Source of the DNA: Pseudoalteromonas luteoviolacea
GTDB taxonomy: Bacteria; Pseudomonadota; Gammaproteobacteria; Enterobacterales; Alteromonadaceae
DNA length: 64,000 bases
Direction of reading: 5' to 3'
Assembly: GCF_000814765.1 (NCBI RefSeq)
Contig: NZ_JWIC01000005.1
Coordinates: 124,001-188,000 of the forward strand
Shown here: positions 54,000 through 62,565 of the stretch, piece by piece
Position numbering within the stretch: position 1 is the stretch's first letter
How the letters are laid out: each line of letters starts with the position of its first letter
Notes under the pieces: generated by a model
The model's database searches: none
The model's input: only the letters and a program-made list of their open reading frames with translations
What the model was told of the DNA's origin: nothing
Program-made: the position numbers and the translations under genes

Positions 54000-54845
54000 A
54001 TGGAACTAATCAGCGAAAACAAAGTATTTGGTGGCATACATCAACGCTACAAGCACCAAAGTATCTCTAACAACTGCGAAATGACGTTTGCCATTTTTTT
54101 GCCAAAAACAGTCGATACAAATTGTAAGTTACCAGTACTATATTGGCTTTCTGGACTCACCTGTACAGATGAAAATTTCATGCAAAAAGCAGGTGTGTTT
54201 AAGTATGCCAACGAACATGGTATCGCCATTGTCGCGCCAGACACCAGCCCTCGTGGTGAGGATGTTGCTGATGATGAGAATGGCAGCTATGACTTCGGTC
54301 TTGGTGCTGGCTTTTATTTAAATGCCACTCAAGCGCCCTATGCATCTCACTATAATATGTATGACTACATAACGGTTGAACTACCTAAACTTATCGAGTC
54401 TCATTTTCCTGTCTCGAATAAAAAAGCCATCAGTGGACATTCCATGGGGGGGCACGGTGCGCTAACTATCGGGCTTAAAAATAGTAAGCAATATACAAGT
54501 ATTTCTGCGTTTGCACCAATCACAAACCCAATGGGCTGTCCGTGGGGTGTAAAAGCATTTACCGGTTACTTGGGTGAGGATGAATCTCTGTGGGCACAAT
54601 ATGATGCAAGCAAGATACTGCTTGAAAACACTATCGATAGAAAGATCCCTATCAAAATTGACCAAGGCAGTGATGACGTGTTTTTAACCGAGCAGCTCAA
54701 GCCCGAAGTATTGCTTAACGCGGCTAAAACAACTGGTTACGATATCGATTATCAGCTTCATAACGGGTACGATCACAGCTACTTTTTTATTTGTTCATTC
54801 ATCGAGCAACATATTCAATTCCACGCGCAATATTTAAAAGCGTAA
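54000..54845 (+). CDS. frmB: S-formylglutathione hydrolase
   Basis: Esterase-D-type alpha/beta hydrolase that releases formate from S-formylglutathione, the step after FrmA. 281 aa. Nucleophile Ser148 in SGHSMGGHGAL, YWLSGLTCTDENF oxyanion region, APDTSPRGEDV, and HNGYDHSYFFI with the catalytic His. SD is weak. Confidence 0.96.
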   Translation: MELISENKVFGGIHQRYKHQSISNNCEMTFAIFLPKTVDTNCKLPVLYWLSGLTCTDENFMQKAGVFKYANEHGIAIVAPDTSPRGEDVADDENGSYDFGLGAGFYLNATQAPYASHYNMYDYITVELPKLIESHFPVSNKKAISGHSMGGHGALTIGLKNSKQYTSISAFAPITNPMGCPWGVKAFTGYLGEDESLWAQYDASKILLENTIDRKIPIKIDQGSDDVFLTEQLKPEVLLNAAKTTGYDIDYQLHNGYDHSYFFICSFIEQHIQFHAQYLKA

Positions 54846-54852
54846 AAATAAA

Positions 54853-54877
54853 AAAGGCGCTACTCCTTAGCGCCTTT
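54853..54877. terminator. Terminator between frmB and fabY
   Basis: Nine-base-pair stem AAAGGCGCT / AGCGCCTTT. The T-run is strongest on the minus strand, so it mainly ends fabY, and more weakly frmB. Confidence 0.75.
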
Positions 54878-54894
54878 GTTGCTTAACATTAATT

Positions 54895-56796
54895 CTATTT
54901 GCTCAGATCAGTGTACTGATTATTACCTGTAAGCTTAATCGCTTCATCGAAGCCAGGTATATGTAATTCATTTTGATCTATGGTCAGCTGCGACTCATCA
55001 ACCATACCGTTACCAAAACGATATATCAGTTCATAATTACCTAAATCCGCCGCTAGCTTATACGCTTGCTGCCTCTCAGAGGTTTTTGTCAGCTTCTGCT
55101 GATATTCAGCTACCACAGCTTCACCGTGACGTTTAGCCAACAGGCGCGCTGTCACTTTTGGAGAAAACACGGTGGCCGTCGCGTTATTGCCGCCGAACCC
55201 TTTGGAGTTGATGAATGCAATGTCCATATCTCCACAATCATAGTGATAGTTACGGATATCCAAATGCTCATCAAATACATCATCAGCGACTTTATCAATT
55301 GTTGTTATACCCGGCATAATATTGTGGCTAAATACGCCCAATGCGATAGCTAGCTGATCGCCCGATGCAGGCGCAATTGTATGGCCAACATAAGCTTTAG
55401 GCGCTGCCAGCTTCCAACCATTAATTGAAAACGCTTCCGCAACTTTGTGATAAATAGCTGATTCAGTCACACGGTTTTGCGGTGTGCTAGAACCGTGTGC
55501 CAAGATGAAACTACGCTTTTGCAAAGACTCTTGTCCAACAATTTCTTGTGCCAACGCTACTGATTTTGCCATTGTAATGTAGTTACCCGGACCTGGCGCC
55601 GTAATTGACTTCTTTACACCATCCGCATTTACAAATACATCAACAACAGAGCCCATCACCTCTGCACCTAGTTCTAACGCGAGTTTGTCATCCATTAGAA
55701 TAGCAACCTGAGCGCCTTCACCTATGGTAAAACCACAGTTTTCACCAAACGGACGACTCGTTCTGCGATGATCAGCTTCGTCCGTATTGTCTAACTTTTT
55801 CAACCCTTCTTCGTTTGCAAGGGCGCCCATATTTCCGAAGCCTTCAATCACTTCTGGTGTCAAAGCACATTCAACACTGGCGACAACCGCTACACGTGTA
55901 CGACCTGCTTGAATATCATTGACAGCAGCTCGCAAGTTATACAAGAAAGTTGCACATGCACCCGCTGTTGAGAAAGTCGTACCTACACTGCCTGTCACAT
56001 ATGCATTAATAAAATCAGTAGACATGGTATTCAAACCGAGCGCAAGCTGTTTGGTGCTTACGCGATCGCCTCTTAATCGGCTTCGCACTAGGCCGCCTAA
56101 ACCTTCATTGTCCATTTGACCTGCCACTGACGCTGAATAAGTGCCAATTTCATCAGGTTTAACGCTCGACATCACGCTATCCCAATCTAGGCCTGTTGAT
56201 TTAATCGCGTCTGTCGCTGCGAAGATAGTCGCTTGTAAACCTCGAGGTTGATAGCGACTGTTATACATTTTTGCAGGTTCAAAGCCCGTTGGTAACTGGC
56301 CGGCTGCTTTTATCGGGTTATCTCTGTAACTATCGTGTTTTACTTCAAGTTGCTCCGGTATATGCACGTTCACAGTTTTGGCATCGACTTCTTCAACTGC
56401 CCAGCTGCTAGGTACTGGTGTCGGTAAATCTTTTTTACGACAGGTGAAACGAAGACCTTGCTCAGTATTGGCTGTAATTGTTAGCTTTTGCTGCCAATGT
56501 GTCGCGTCAACATCAAAGTGGTTTTTTTCTATTTTACGAATTAAAGTACCTGCAATAACCTGATCACCTACTTTGCTTTCAACATCTGCTTTGGAGATCA
56601 CTTCGCCATCTTGAGTGATCAAATTATCACCGTCTACAGACACTAAATTCATTAACGTAGCTAGGCCTAAAAAGGTATCTGCTCTGTCGTTATGATCGAG
56701 TTTATCAAGAACGATTCTACGATATGCTTGGTGAAAAGATGTTCTACCTGCGGCATTAATACCACCCATACCGACAATAATAGGTAATGCTGTCAT
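54895..56796 (-). CDS. fabY: Beta-ketoacyl-ACP synthase FabY
   Basis: Condensing enzyme that starts fatty acid synthesis from acetyl-CoA and malonyl-ACP in Pseudomonas aeruginosa (PA5174 type), in place of FabH. 633 aa from MTALPIIVGMGGINAAGRTS, with AAGAG as SD; the frame is open 10 codons upstream. Thiolase-fold with nucleophile Cys in TAGACATFLYN, and the two active-site His in HGSSTPQNRVTES and YVGHTIAPASG. C-terminal GFGGNNATATVFS. Divergent from a GlxA-type regulator. Confidence 0.94.
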   Translation of the reverse strand: MTALPIIVGMGGINAAGRTSFHQAYRRIVLDKLDHNDRADTFLGLATLMNLVSVDGDNLITQDGEVISKADVESKVGDQVIAGTLIRKIEKNHFDVDATHWQQKLTITANTEQGLRFTCRKKDLPTPVPSSWAVEEVDAKTVNVHIPEQLEVKHDSYRDNPIKAAGQLPTGFEPAKMYNSRYQPRGLQATIFAATDAIKSTGLDWDSVMSSVKPDEIGTYSASVAGQMDNEGLGGLVRSRLRGDRVSTKQLALGLNTMSTDFINAYVTGSVGTTFSTAGACATFLYNLRAAVNDIQAGRTRVAVVASVECALTPEVIEGFGNMGALANEEGLKKLDNTDEADHRRTSRPFGENCGFTIGEGAQVAILMDDKLALELGAEVMGSVVDVFVNADGVKKSITAPGPGNYITMAKSVALAQEIVGQESLQKRSFILAHGSSTPQNRVTESAIYHKVAEAFSINGWKLAAPKAYVGHTIAPASGDQLAIALGVFSHNIMPGITTIDKVADDVFDEHLDIRNYHYDCGDMDIAFINSKGFGGNNATATVFSPKVTARLLAKRHGEAVVAEYQQKLTKTSERQQAYKLAADLGNYELIYRFGNGMVDESQLTIDQNELHIPGFDEAIKLTGNNQYTDLSK

Positions 56797-56916
56797 ACTT
56801 AACTCTTTAATACTTATTTGTTGCAATAATTCTAGAATGAAGTAGATAATATAGCTTTACATAATTCGCCACTGAATTGACATTTTTCGCCAAAAAACAC
56901 AAATCTAACTGTAAAT

Positions 56917-57906
56917 ATGCAAAAAGTTAAAATCGCCCTTACCCTATATGAGCAATTATTGATCACCAGTGTGACACTCCCCGTTGAAATGCTGCGTGCA
57001 GGAGAGGCTTATGCAAAACGGCATAATAAAGATGCTTACAAGCCTTTAGAAATCCACTGCCTAAGTGAAAACGGCGGCCCTGTAGAAAGCAGTATTGGCA
57101 TGAGTATGGCGGTGCAAACTGATTTTCAGGCACTAGAAACTTACGACTATGTCATTGTACCCAGTATTTGGCGAAACCCCCGACCCGTGGTGAGACATAA
57201 CCCCAAGCTTGCTAGAAACTTAGGCGATGCTTGGGAACAAGGTGCAACCATTATAGGTGTCGGTACGGGCGTCTGTTTTTTAGCAGAGTCAGGCATCTTA
57301 AATGGCCACTCAGCTACCACTCACTGGCATTATGCTAATCAGTTCATGAAAAGCTACCCAAGTGTGGACTTGAAACCGGATTATTTCATTACGCAGTCAG
57401 ACCGACTTTACACAGTAGCAAGCCTCAATGCACTGGCTGATGTTGTCGTACATTTGATAGGGCAGTTTTATGGCAAAGATGCCGCAAACCATGTACAGCA
57501 AAACTTTTCACACGAAATAAGAAAACCATACGAAGAACAACGTTACTTAGAGGGCGCAGTTGATAGATATAGCGATGAACAGATCGCCGCAATTCAATTT
57601 TGGCTGAAAAATAATGCCAGTTCAGTTGAGTCATTAGCTTCCGTCGCACAGCAATTTGATATGAGCTACCGAAGTTTCAACAGACGATTCAAAGTAGCAA
57701 CAGGAAAAACGGCAATTGCTTATCTGCAGGAAGTTCGGCTTCAACAAGCCTGCGAATTGTTGGCATCTAGCAACTTAAGTATTCAAGAAATTGCGTTGAC
57801 AGTTGGATTTAATTCACAAAGCCAACTGTCGCGTGCATTTAAAGATCACATGAATCAGACACCAAGTGCATATCGCAAAATTGTCCGCAAGAAGCTATTT
57901 TCTTAG
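56917..57906 (+). CDS. GlxA-family AraC-type regulator
   Basis: 329 aa. N-terminal DJ-1/PfpI-like domain (1-190) with VGTGVCFLAESGIL holding the usual Cys; C-terminal AraC/XylS double helix-turn-helix (about 225-325) with LASVAQQFDMSYRSFNRRF and IQEIALTVGFNSQSQLSRAF. Activators of this type often control adjacent genes; fabY is divergent, 120 bases away. 3' end overlaps the convergent gene by 12 bases. Confidence 0.92.
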   Translation: MQKVKIALTLYEQLLITSVTLPVEMLRAGEAYAKRHNKDAYKPLEIHCLSENGGPVESSIGMSMAVQTDFQALETYDYVIVPSIWRNPRPVVRHNPKLARNLGDAWEQGATIIGVGTGVCFLAESGILNGHSATTHWHYANQFMKSYPSVDLKPDYFITQSDRLYTVASLNALADVVVHLIGQFYGKDAANHVQQNFSHEIRKPYEEQRYLEGAVDRYSDEQIAAIQFWLKNNASSVESLASVAQQFDMSYRSFNRRFKVATGKTAIAYLQEVRLQQACELLASSNLSIQEIALTVGFNSQSQLSRAFKDHMNQTPSAYRKIVRKKLFS

Positions 57907-58494
57907 CGCAACTCGAGACCAAACCACATCCTGTTTATTGGGCATTTTACTGGGTTGATTTTGTGCTTGAAAAACCACTTTCAAGCCATACACTCGTGCC
58001 AAGCCCAAAAGTTCATCACAGCTCGCAGGAAACACATGTTTTCCCAAGCCTGCGGGCCCATTTCTCAAAGAAATTGCACAAACTCCATTTGGCGTTAACA
58101 GTTCATAGAGTCTATTAACACATCGTTTACGCTCTTGAGAGTTTAAATGATGCCAAACACCATCTAACAAAATAAAATCAAAGGTATACTTCGAATTATC
58201 AAGTAGCTCCAAATCGGGCAAACTATCTTCCAACCATTCAACCGAGCTGCCTTTATAACGGGCCTTTGCTTTGTCTAAAAACGCGGTTAATGGCTCTACA
58301 GCAACGACCTCATAACCTAACTTTGCAAGTGCAGCAGCATTTTGACCTACTCCACAACCTGCATCCAATACTCTCGAACCTTTACCTGGTAAAAATGGCA
58401 AAAAATCTTGGTTTATGTTTTCAAATTTAAGACCAAAACTTGCCTCTGCGAAAGTTTGAATGTCACTTTCATATCCAAAAGTACCTGCGACCAT
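57895..58494 (-). CDS. Class I SAM-dependent methyltransferase
   Basis: 199 aa. Motif I VLDAGCGVGQNAAALA, motif II region VVAVEPLTAFLDKA, post-motif FDFILLDGVWHHL, and CAISLRNGPAGLGKHVFPAS. The fold is clear, the substrate unknown. No other gene in the same direction is close enough to suggest a pathway. Confidence 0.88.
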   Translation of the reverse strand: MVAGTFGYESDIQTFAEASFGLKFENINQDFLPFLPGKGSRVLDAGCGVGQNAAALAKLGYEVVAVEPLTAFLDKAKARYKGSSVEWLEDSLPDLELLDNSKYTFDFILLDGVWHHLNSQERKRCVNRLYELLTPNGVCAISLRNGPAGLGKHVFPASCDELLGLARVYGLKVVFQAQNQPSKMPNKQDVVWSRVALRK

Positions 58495-58998
58495 CTACCC
58501 TACTTTATGTTAAAAAAATATTGTTCGTATAACGGTAAAACCACAAGAAGCGCGCCTAACAGTGTAAATCGCCTCTGGACTATAAACTAATTTGCCCTAT
58601 TGATAACCTAGCTTTGCGGTACAACCGATATATCGCTTTTAAATAATAAAACGAAAACAACTTGATAGAATTTAGAAAAATAAGTTGCAAATAGCTGGCA
58701 GAATACACTTTTTTCTTCTGCATATTTTTATGTAAAAATACATGCTTTACCCACCACCTCACCTTCGTAACACAGAGCAATAAAATTAACGCAGCAGGAG
58801 AAAAGCTAAGTAGCAAGGTAGCCAATAGTGCCTACTATGAGCACGATTTATAGACGTTCCTAATCAATAGGGTGCATTATGTTAACTGCATGCTTATTAA
58901 AAATACTCACTGCCTTATTCCACTCAATAAGTTCATAAAAGCAACAAACTAACTATAAAATTTATAGTGCAGTCTCCGTATCTGTATTTAAGAGCAAA
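58495..58998. other. 504-base gene-poor region
   Basis: AT-rich stretch between the methyltransferase start and the Gre-like gene end. An 81-codon frame (58580-58825, minus) starts with TTG, lacks an SD and has biased composition; I do not accept it. No repeat, tRNA or clear promoter was recognised. Confidence 0.5.
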
Positions 58999-59475
58999 TT
59001 AAAGAATGTCGTCTATATAAAAAATGCGCCTTGAGCCATTAAAATCAAATTCAATCTCATCATCTAACTGTCTGCCTTTTAGAGCCTGACCCAAAGGTGA
59101 GTGCAAGGTTAGCACCATAACTTGCGTATCAATAATTGTGATTTTTAAGCCCCCTTCCAATGGGCCAATAAAATACCAAAAACAGTTTCCTTCTTCATCG
59201 CTCAGTTTAACTAACCCGCCCTCTGCCACTAAGCTGACATTGTCTGTCTTAAAAACAGACTCAAATGCGCTAATTGCACGATGGGCTTGCTCTACTCGCT
59301 CACTTTGACCTTCAGCTAAATAACCTGACTCAATACTCAAAGAGTCATACTGTGTTTCAGCGGCACTTTGTTCATGAATAGCATCCTGTCTCGCGCTATC
59401 TGCCGCCGCTTGCGCCTCATACAATTTTTTTTCTAGTGCCATCTTGAGCGCTTCAATCACAACGATTTTTTTCAT
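58999..59475 (-). CDS. Gre-factor-like protein
   Basis: 158 aa. N-terminal antiparallel coiled coil (about 5-72) and a C-terminal FKBP-like domain (80-158) with FWYFIGPLEGGLKI and VLTLHSPLGQALKGRQLDDEIEF (in part SPLGQALKGRQLDDE), as in GreA/GreB. At the coil tip GreA has ENAEY with catalytic acids; here the aligned stretch reads AETQYD, so cleavage activity may be lost or altered. Such variants may bind the polymerase secondary channel in other roles. Start has GGATAG as SD. It lies behind the lipoprotein-gene terminator, 58 bases after that gene. Confidence 0.82.
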   Translation of the reverse strand: MKKIVVIEALKMALEKKLYEAQAAADSARQDAIHEQSAAETQYDSLSIESGYLAEGQSERVEQAHRAISAFESVFKTDNVSLVAEGGLVKLSDEEGNCFWYFIGPLEGGLKITIIDTQVMVLTLHSPLGQALKGRQLDDEIEFDFNGSRRIFYIDDIL

Positions 59476-59492
59476 TTTCTATCCAAAACAAA

Positions 59493-59514
59493 AAAGGGCC
59501 TTTTTAGGCCCTTT
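59493..59514 (-). terminator. Terminator of the lipoprotein gene
   Basis: On the minus strand a 9-bp stem AAAGGGCCT / AGGCCCTTT with a 4-base loop, followed by TTTTGTTTT. It is 20 bases after the lipoprotein stop and 18 bases before the Gre-like start. Confidence 0.85.
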
Positions 59515-59533
59515 GACTACTTAATTCCGACAA

Positions 59534-61423
59534 CTAGAACAAGGATTCAAAGCTTCCATCTGGAAACAAAATGCCCGGAATACCTCTAATCGTTCTTACA
59601 TCAGCAACTAGTTTATCACCAAAATAAAAACCACCCGTATACAAATCTTTCTTTTTCTTGATATCTACCCAATAACCGTCTCGACCCCTCACAATGACAT
59701 TGATATTGCCTACCAAATTTGTAACTGTAATTTCACTCACGTGACCACCAAGAATGATTGCAATATCTGCGGTAGTAAAGTCAGATAAGTCATCTGGCTC
59801 TCCTGTCACTTGTATTCTAAGATCTTTACCACCATTGAGTGCCAGCTCTAGTTGAGCTCCAAAAACCAAATCCATATCTGTTCTCAATGCCAGAGGAGAA
59901 CGTTCATTCGCGTATATGCGCAGTGGTGTTACTTGATTATTGGTTGTAAGCATACCATCAACAGAAAGATGAGGTAAAATAGACTTGGTGTTACGGATAC
60001 TCAAGTTTTGTCTTAAGTAGTCTACGTTGATGTTCCCAGTTAAAACCGCGTCATCCTGTGAAAGCTTTATGTCTCCAGATACGTTTGCAATGCCGATTAC
60101 TTCATCGATATTATTAGGGTCAAAACTACTCTCACTGACAATTTCAAACTCGTCAAAACTAAACTCTAGTTTTGTGCCTGGCTTTGATATTTCACCTACC
60201 CCATGACCTACGATTTTATCACCAAGTGCTGGGCTGATCCTCCACTCTGGAACTGAAATATCAACGCCCACCTCAAAGCCTTGTCTTACACCAGTTATAA
60301 TCCACCTAAAACCTCCTTCTGTTTGATAATCAATATCTAAACCAGGCAGGGTATAACTTCCCGGCACAGAGTTTTCAAAAGGTGAAACATGCTTTACAAC
60401 ATCACCAATAACCTCAAGCGCAACCAAAAACGCATCTTGGGCATCATCATTGACCAACGCTTCTACCTCTTCTAGTTTCACTTTTAGCTCTTCGCTATAT
60501 TGCTCATCTTGCAAACGTAAAACACCGATAGCGTTTCGAATATGGTTCAATAATTCATTGCTATATGGCTCTATTTCAGCGTGTAGCTCCCTGCTAGAGT
60601 CTAGTCTAAGCAATTCATTTACTTCAATTAATACCTTTTCCGATACGCCTCGATACAAAGAATTAGTTTCTTCAGTAATGAGCGTCTCGATTAAGTAATC
60701 GTTAGCAAGTTGCCTATACGGAGTTAGCGCCGTACTATTACCACTCAAGCCCTCTTCGATCGCATTGACAAATAACTCGCTATCTTTCTGATTTTGACTA
60801 TGTTGATGCATCACGTCGATATAGGTCATTACGTCTGACACATATTCAGCCTTTTGTTTGCTCTGAATAGTGCTTTGCGTCAAATGATTATTAGGTGCCG
60901 CTGTCAGTGACCAAATTGAACTATCTAGTTTTGAAGAGGCCAACGCACTATTAAAACTGGAGAATAATACTTGGTTAATACCCGGCACTGGTAATACAAC
61001 CATCTCAAAATGAACTTCTGCATTAATAGGTTCGTCAAAGTCGATTTCATTATTACCATTTAAATCATTTGGGTCATTTAACAATGAACGGCCACACCCA
61101 GAGCGCTTAGGGCAAGTCACAACGCTACTATTTGGTGCATACATAAAGCTATATCGCCCGCCAACCGAGACAGTTAGCGCAAATTGATTCAACGACTCTA
61201 TGTTATGTACCTGCTGTGAATTGTCACTCAGGTTGACCACAGTTAACTTACCACTTTTATCAACAAAATCAGGCGAGTAAAAGCGCATATTTGCTTCAAA
61301 GTTTTCAGCCGTATCATTACCAAAGCCGGGTTGAATATCAGAGACTTGAGGGACATCGGCACCACTTCCACCACAACCAGCTATTAATGCCATAAGCAAA
61401 GATAAAACACTTACTTTTTTCAT
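59534..61423 (-). CDS. Lipoprotein of unknown function with EF-hand-like loop
   Basis: 629 aa. Signal peptide with lipobox LIAGC, lipidation at Cys17, followed by GGSG; no Asp after Cys, so outer-membrane sorting by Lol is expected. Residues 120-131 (DLNGNNEIDFDE) fit a calcium EF-hand loop; Cys104 and Cys110 may form a disulfide. A helical middle (about 170-345) is followed by a beta-rich second half with repeated short strands such as VSGDIKLS and VLTGNINVDYL. No family recognised. SD AGGAG overlaps the stop of the beta-barrel gene, 10 bases upstream, so the two are coupled. Confidence 0.85.
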   Translation of the reverse strand: MKKVSVLSLLMALIAGCGGSGADVPQVSDIQPGFGNDTAENFEANMRFYSPDFVDKSGKLTVVNLSDNSQQVHNIESLNQFALTVSVGGRYSFMYAPNSSVVTCPKRSGCGRSLLNDPNDLNGNNEIDFDEPINAEVHFEMVVLPVPGINQVLFSSFNSALASSKLDSSIWSLTAAPNNHLTQSTIQSKQKAEYVSDVMTYIDVMHQHSQNQKDSELFVNAIEEGLSGNSTALTPYRQLANDYLIETLITEETNSLYRGVSEKVLIEVNELLRLDSSRELHAEIEPYSNELLNHIRNAIGVLRLQDEQYSEELKVKLEEVEALVNDDAQDAFLVALEVIGDVVKHVSPFENSVPGSYTLPGLDIDYQTEGGFRWIITGVRQGFEVGVDISVPEWRISPALGDKIVGHGVGEISKPGTKLEFSFDEFEIVSESSFDPNNIDEVIGIANVSGDIKLSQDDAVLTGNINVDYLRQNLSIRNTKSILPHLSVDGMLTTNNQVTPLRIYANERSPLALRTDMDLVFGAQLELALNGGKDLRIQVTGEPDDLSDFTTADIAIILGGHVSEITVTNLVGNINVIVRGRDGYWVDIKKKKDLYTGGFYFGDKLVADVRTIRGIPGILFPDGSFESLF

Positions 61424-61433
61424 TATTATTCTC

Positions 61434-62513
61434 CTACAACACTAAACGGATAAACCAGTTAATGTTCGCGTAGTGTGCGTCATCAAGGTCTAGGTGGTCT
61501 GTTTTGACAGAAAGCCCAAAATAGTCATTTGCAATACCGAACTCAACAGCCTTAGAATTTGTTTCATATCCAGAGAATACACGCCAACTATCATTAAAAT
61601 GATAATTTATATTTCCTTGAATAAACGTATCTTTATAAAAACGGCGAGTGAATACGTCAAAAGACACTCGGTCATTTAAACGATATTGCACATCAAAAAA
61701 ATATCTGGCGTCATGTTCAAAAGAATAATCTACCTCACGACCAAATGCGGATGTTCGTAAACGAACAGAAGGAGAGGTTTCAATACTATCGCCTTGTTCA
61801 GTGAATGGCACATCGGTCGTTACGCCATTTACAAAACCAACACCTGAGTATTTTGTTTCATTGATTAAATCTAACCCTTTGAAAGACAATGTCAGGTCGT
61901 CATTTACTCGCCATTTAATCGCCAAATCAATCGAGTACCCTTCACCTTCAGGACTTTGTTTCGGGGTAAATGACTTAAATAAGATATCCTTCGAGAAGAA
62001 ATATTGCGTTTCTAATGCGCCCTTTATTTCATCACTAAAAACAGTACCATCAACAATAGCATCTTGAAAATGCGCACTCTGATAGTAGGTAACTTTTGGT
62101 ACTATTGTGAGAGTTTCATCAACAAAGTTAAAGTCATAGGAAAAAAAGATCCCATGAGTGGTGGATTGTTTACCCTTTAAATAATATCGGTAATTTCTGG
62201 CCTCAAATGGTAAATCGTTTTTTTCTAGGTAAGTAAAAAGTGCTGTATCTGGGTCAAATTCAAGTGCATAGTTGTATCGGCTTTGAGCGCCAACCGCAAC
62301 GCCTTTATATTTTACCCCAAGCTCAAACACATTAAATGTGAAGGCACTGTCCCCAGAACTGAGCGGTTTATCAAACTCATCAAGAAAAGATTTTACAGGC
62401 TGTGCTTCTGTATATATTTCTGAGTCAAACGTGTTAATTATCTCAAAATCATTGGCATATGTAGAGCTTGAGAATAGTATCGCGAGAAGAAGTGCATTTG
62501 GCTTTATCATCAT
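61434..62513 (-). CDS. Outer-membrane beta-barrel protein of unknown function
   Basis: 359 aa. Signal peptide 1-20 (cleavage after STYA). The rest alternates polar and hydrophobic residues with many aromatic girdle residues (YNYALEF, RYFFDVQYRL, SGYETNSKAVEFGI), and ends in WFIRLVL, a strand-like C-terminus as expected for a Bam substrate. Some 14 strands can be guessed. No porin family recognised. Has no SD; a hairpin stands right before the start. Middle gene of the exported three-gene cluster. Confidence 0.82.
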   Translation of the reverse strand: MMIKPNALLLAILFSSSTYANDFEIINTFDSEIYTEAQPVKSFLDEFDKPLSSGDSAFTFNVFELGVKYKGVAVGAQSRYNYALEFDPDTALFTYLEKNDLPFEARNYRYYLKGKQSTTHGIFFSYDFNFVDETLTIVPKVTYYQSAHFQDAIVDGTVFSDEIKGALETQYFFSKDILFKSFTPKQSPEGEGYSIDLAIKWRVNDDLTLSFKGLDLINETKYSGVGFVNGVTTDVPFTEQGDSIETSPSVRLRTSAFGREVDYSFEHDARYFFDVQYRLNDRVSFDVFTRRFYKDTFIQGNINYHFNDSWRVFSGYETNSKAVEFGIANDYFGLSVKTDHLDLDDAHYANINWFIRLVL

Positions 62514-62523
62514 TATTAGATCA

Positions 62524-62543
62524 AAGGCGGTAATAACCGCCTT
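62524..62543 (-). terminator. Hairpin between coiled-coil gene and beta-barrel gene
   Basis: Perfect 8-bp stem AAGGCGGT / ACCGCCTT with loop of four, in the 52-base gap. On the minus strand only TTT follows, so it is a weak terminator or an mRNA processing/stability stem; it lies 10 bases before the ATG. Confidence 0.45.
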
Positions 62544-62565
62544 CCTTTATTATTATGGAGAACGG

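Noticed and set aside
58580..58825. 81-codon hydrophobic frame on the minus strand
   Set aside because: TTG start, no SD, basic and low-complexity end, in an AT-rich stretch; more likely chance than a gene.
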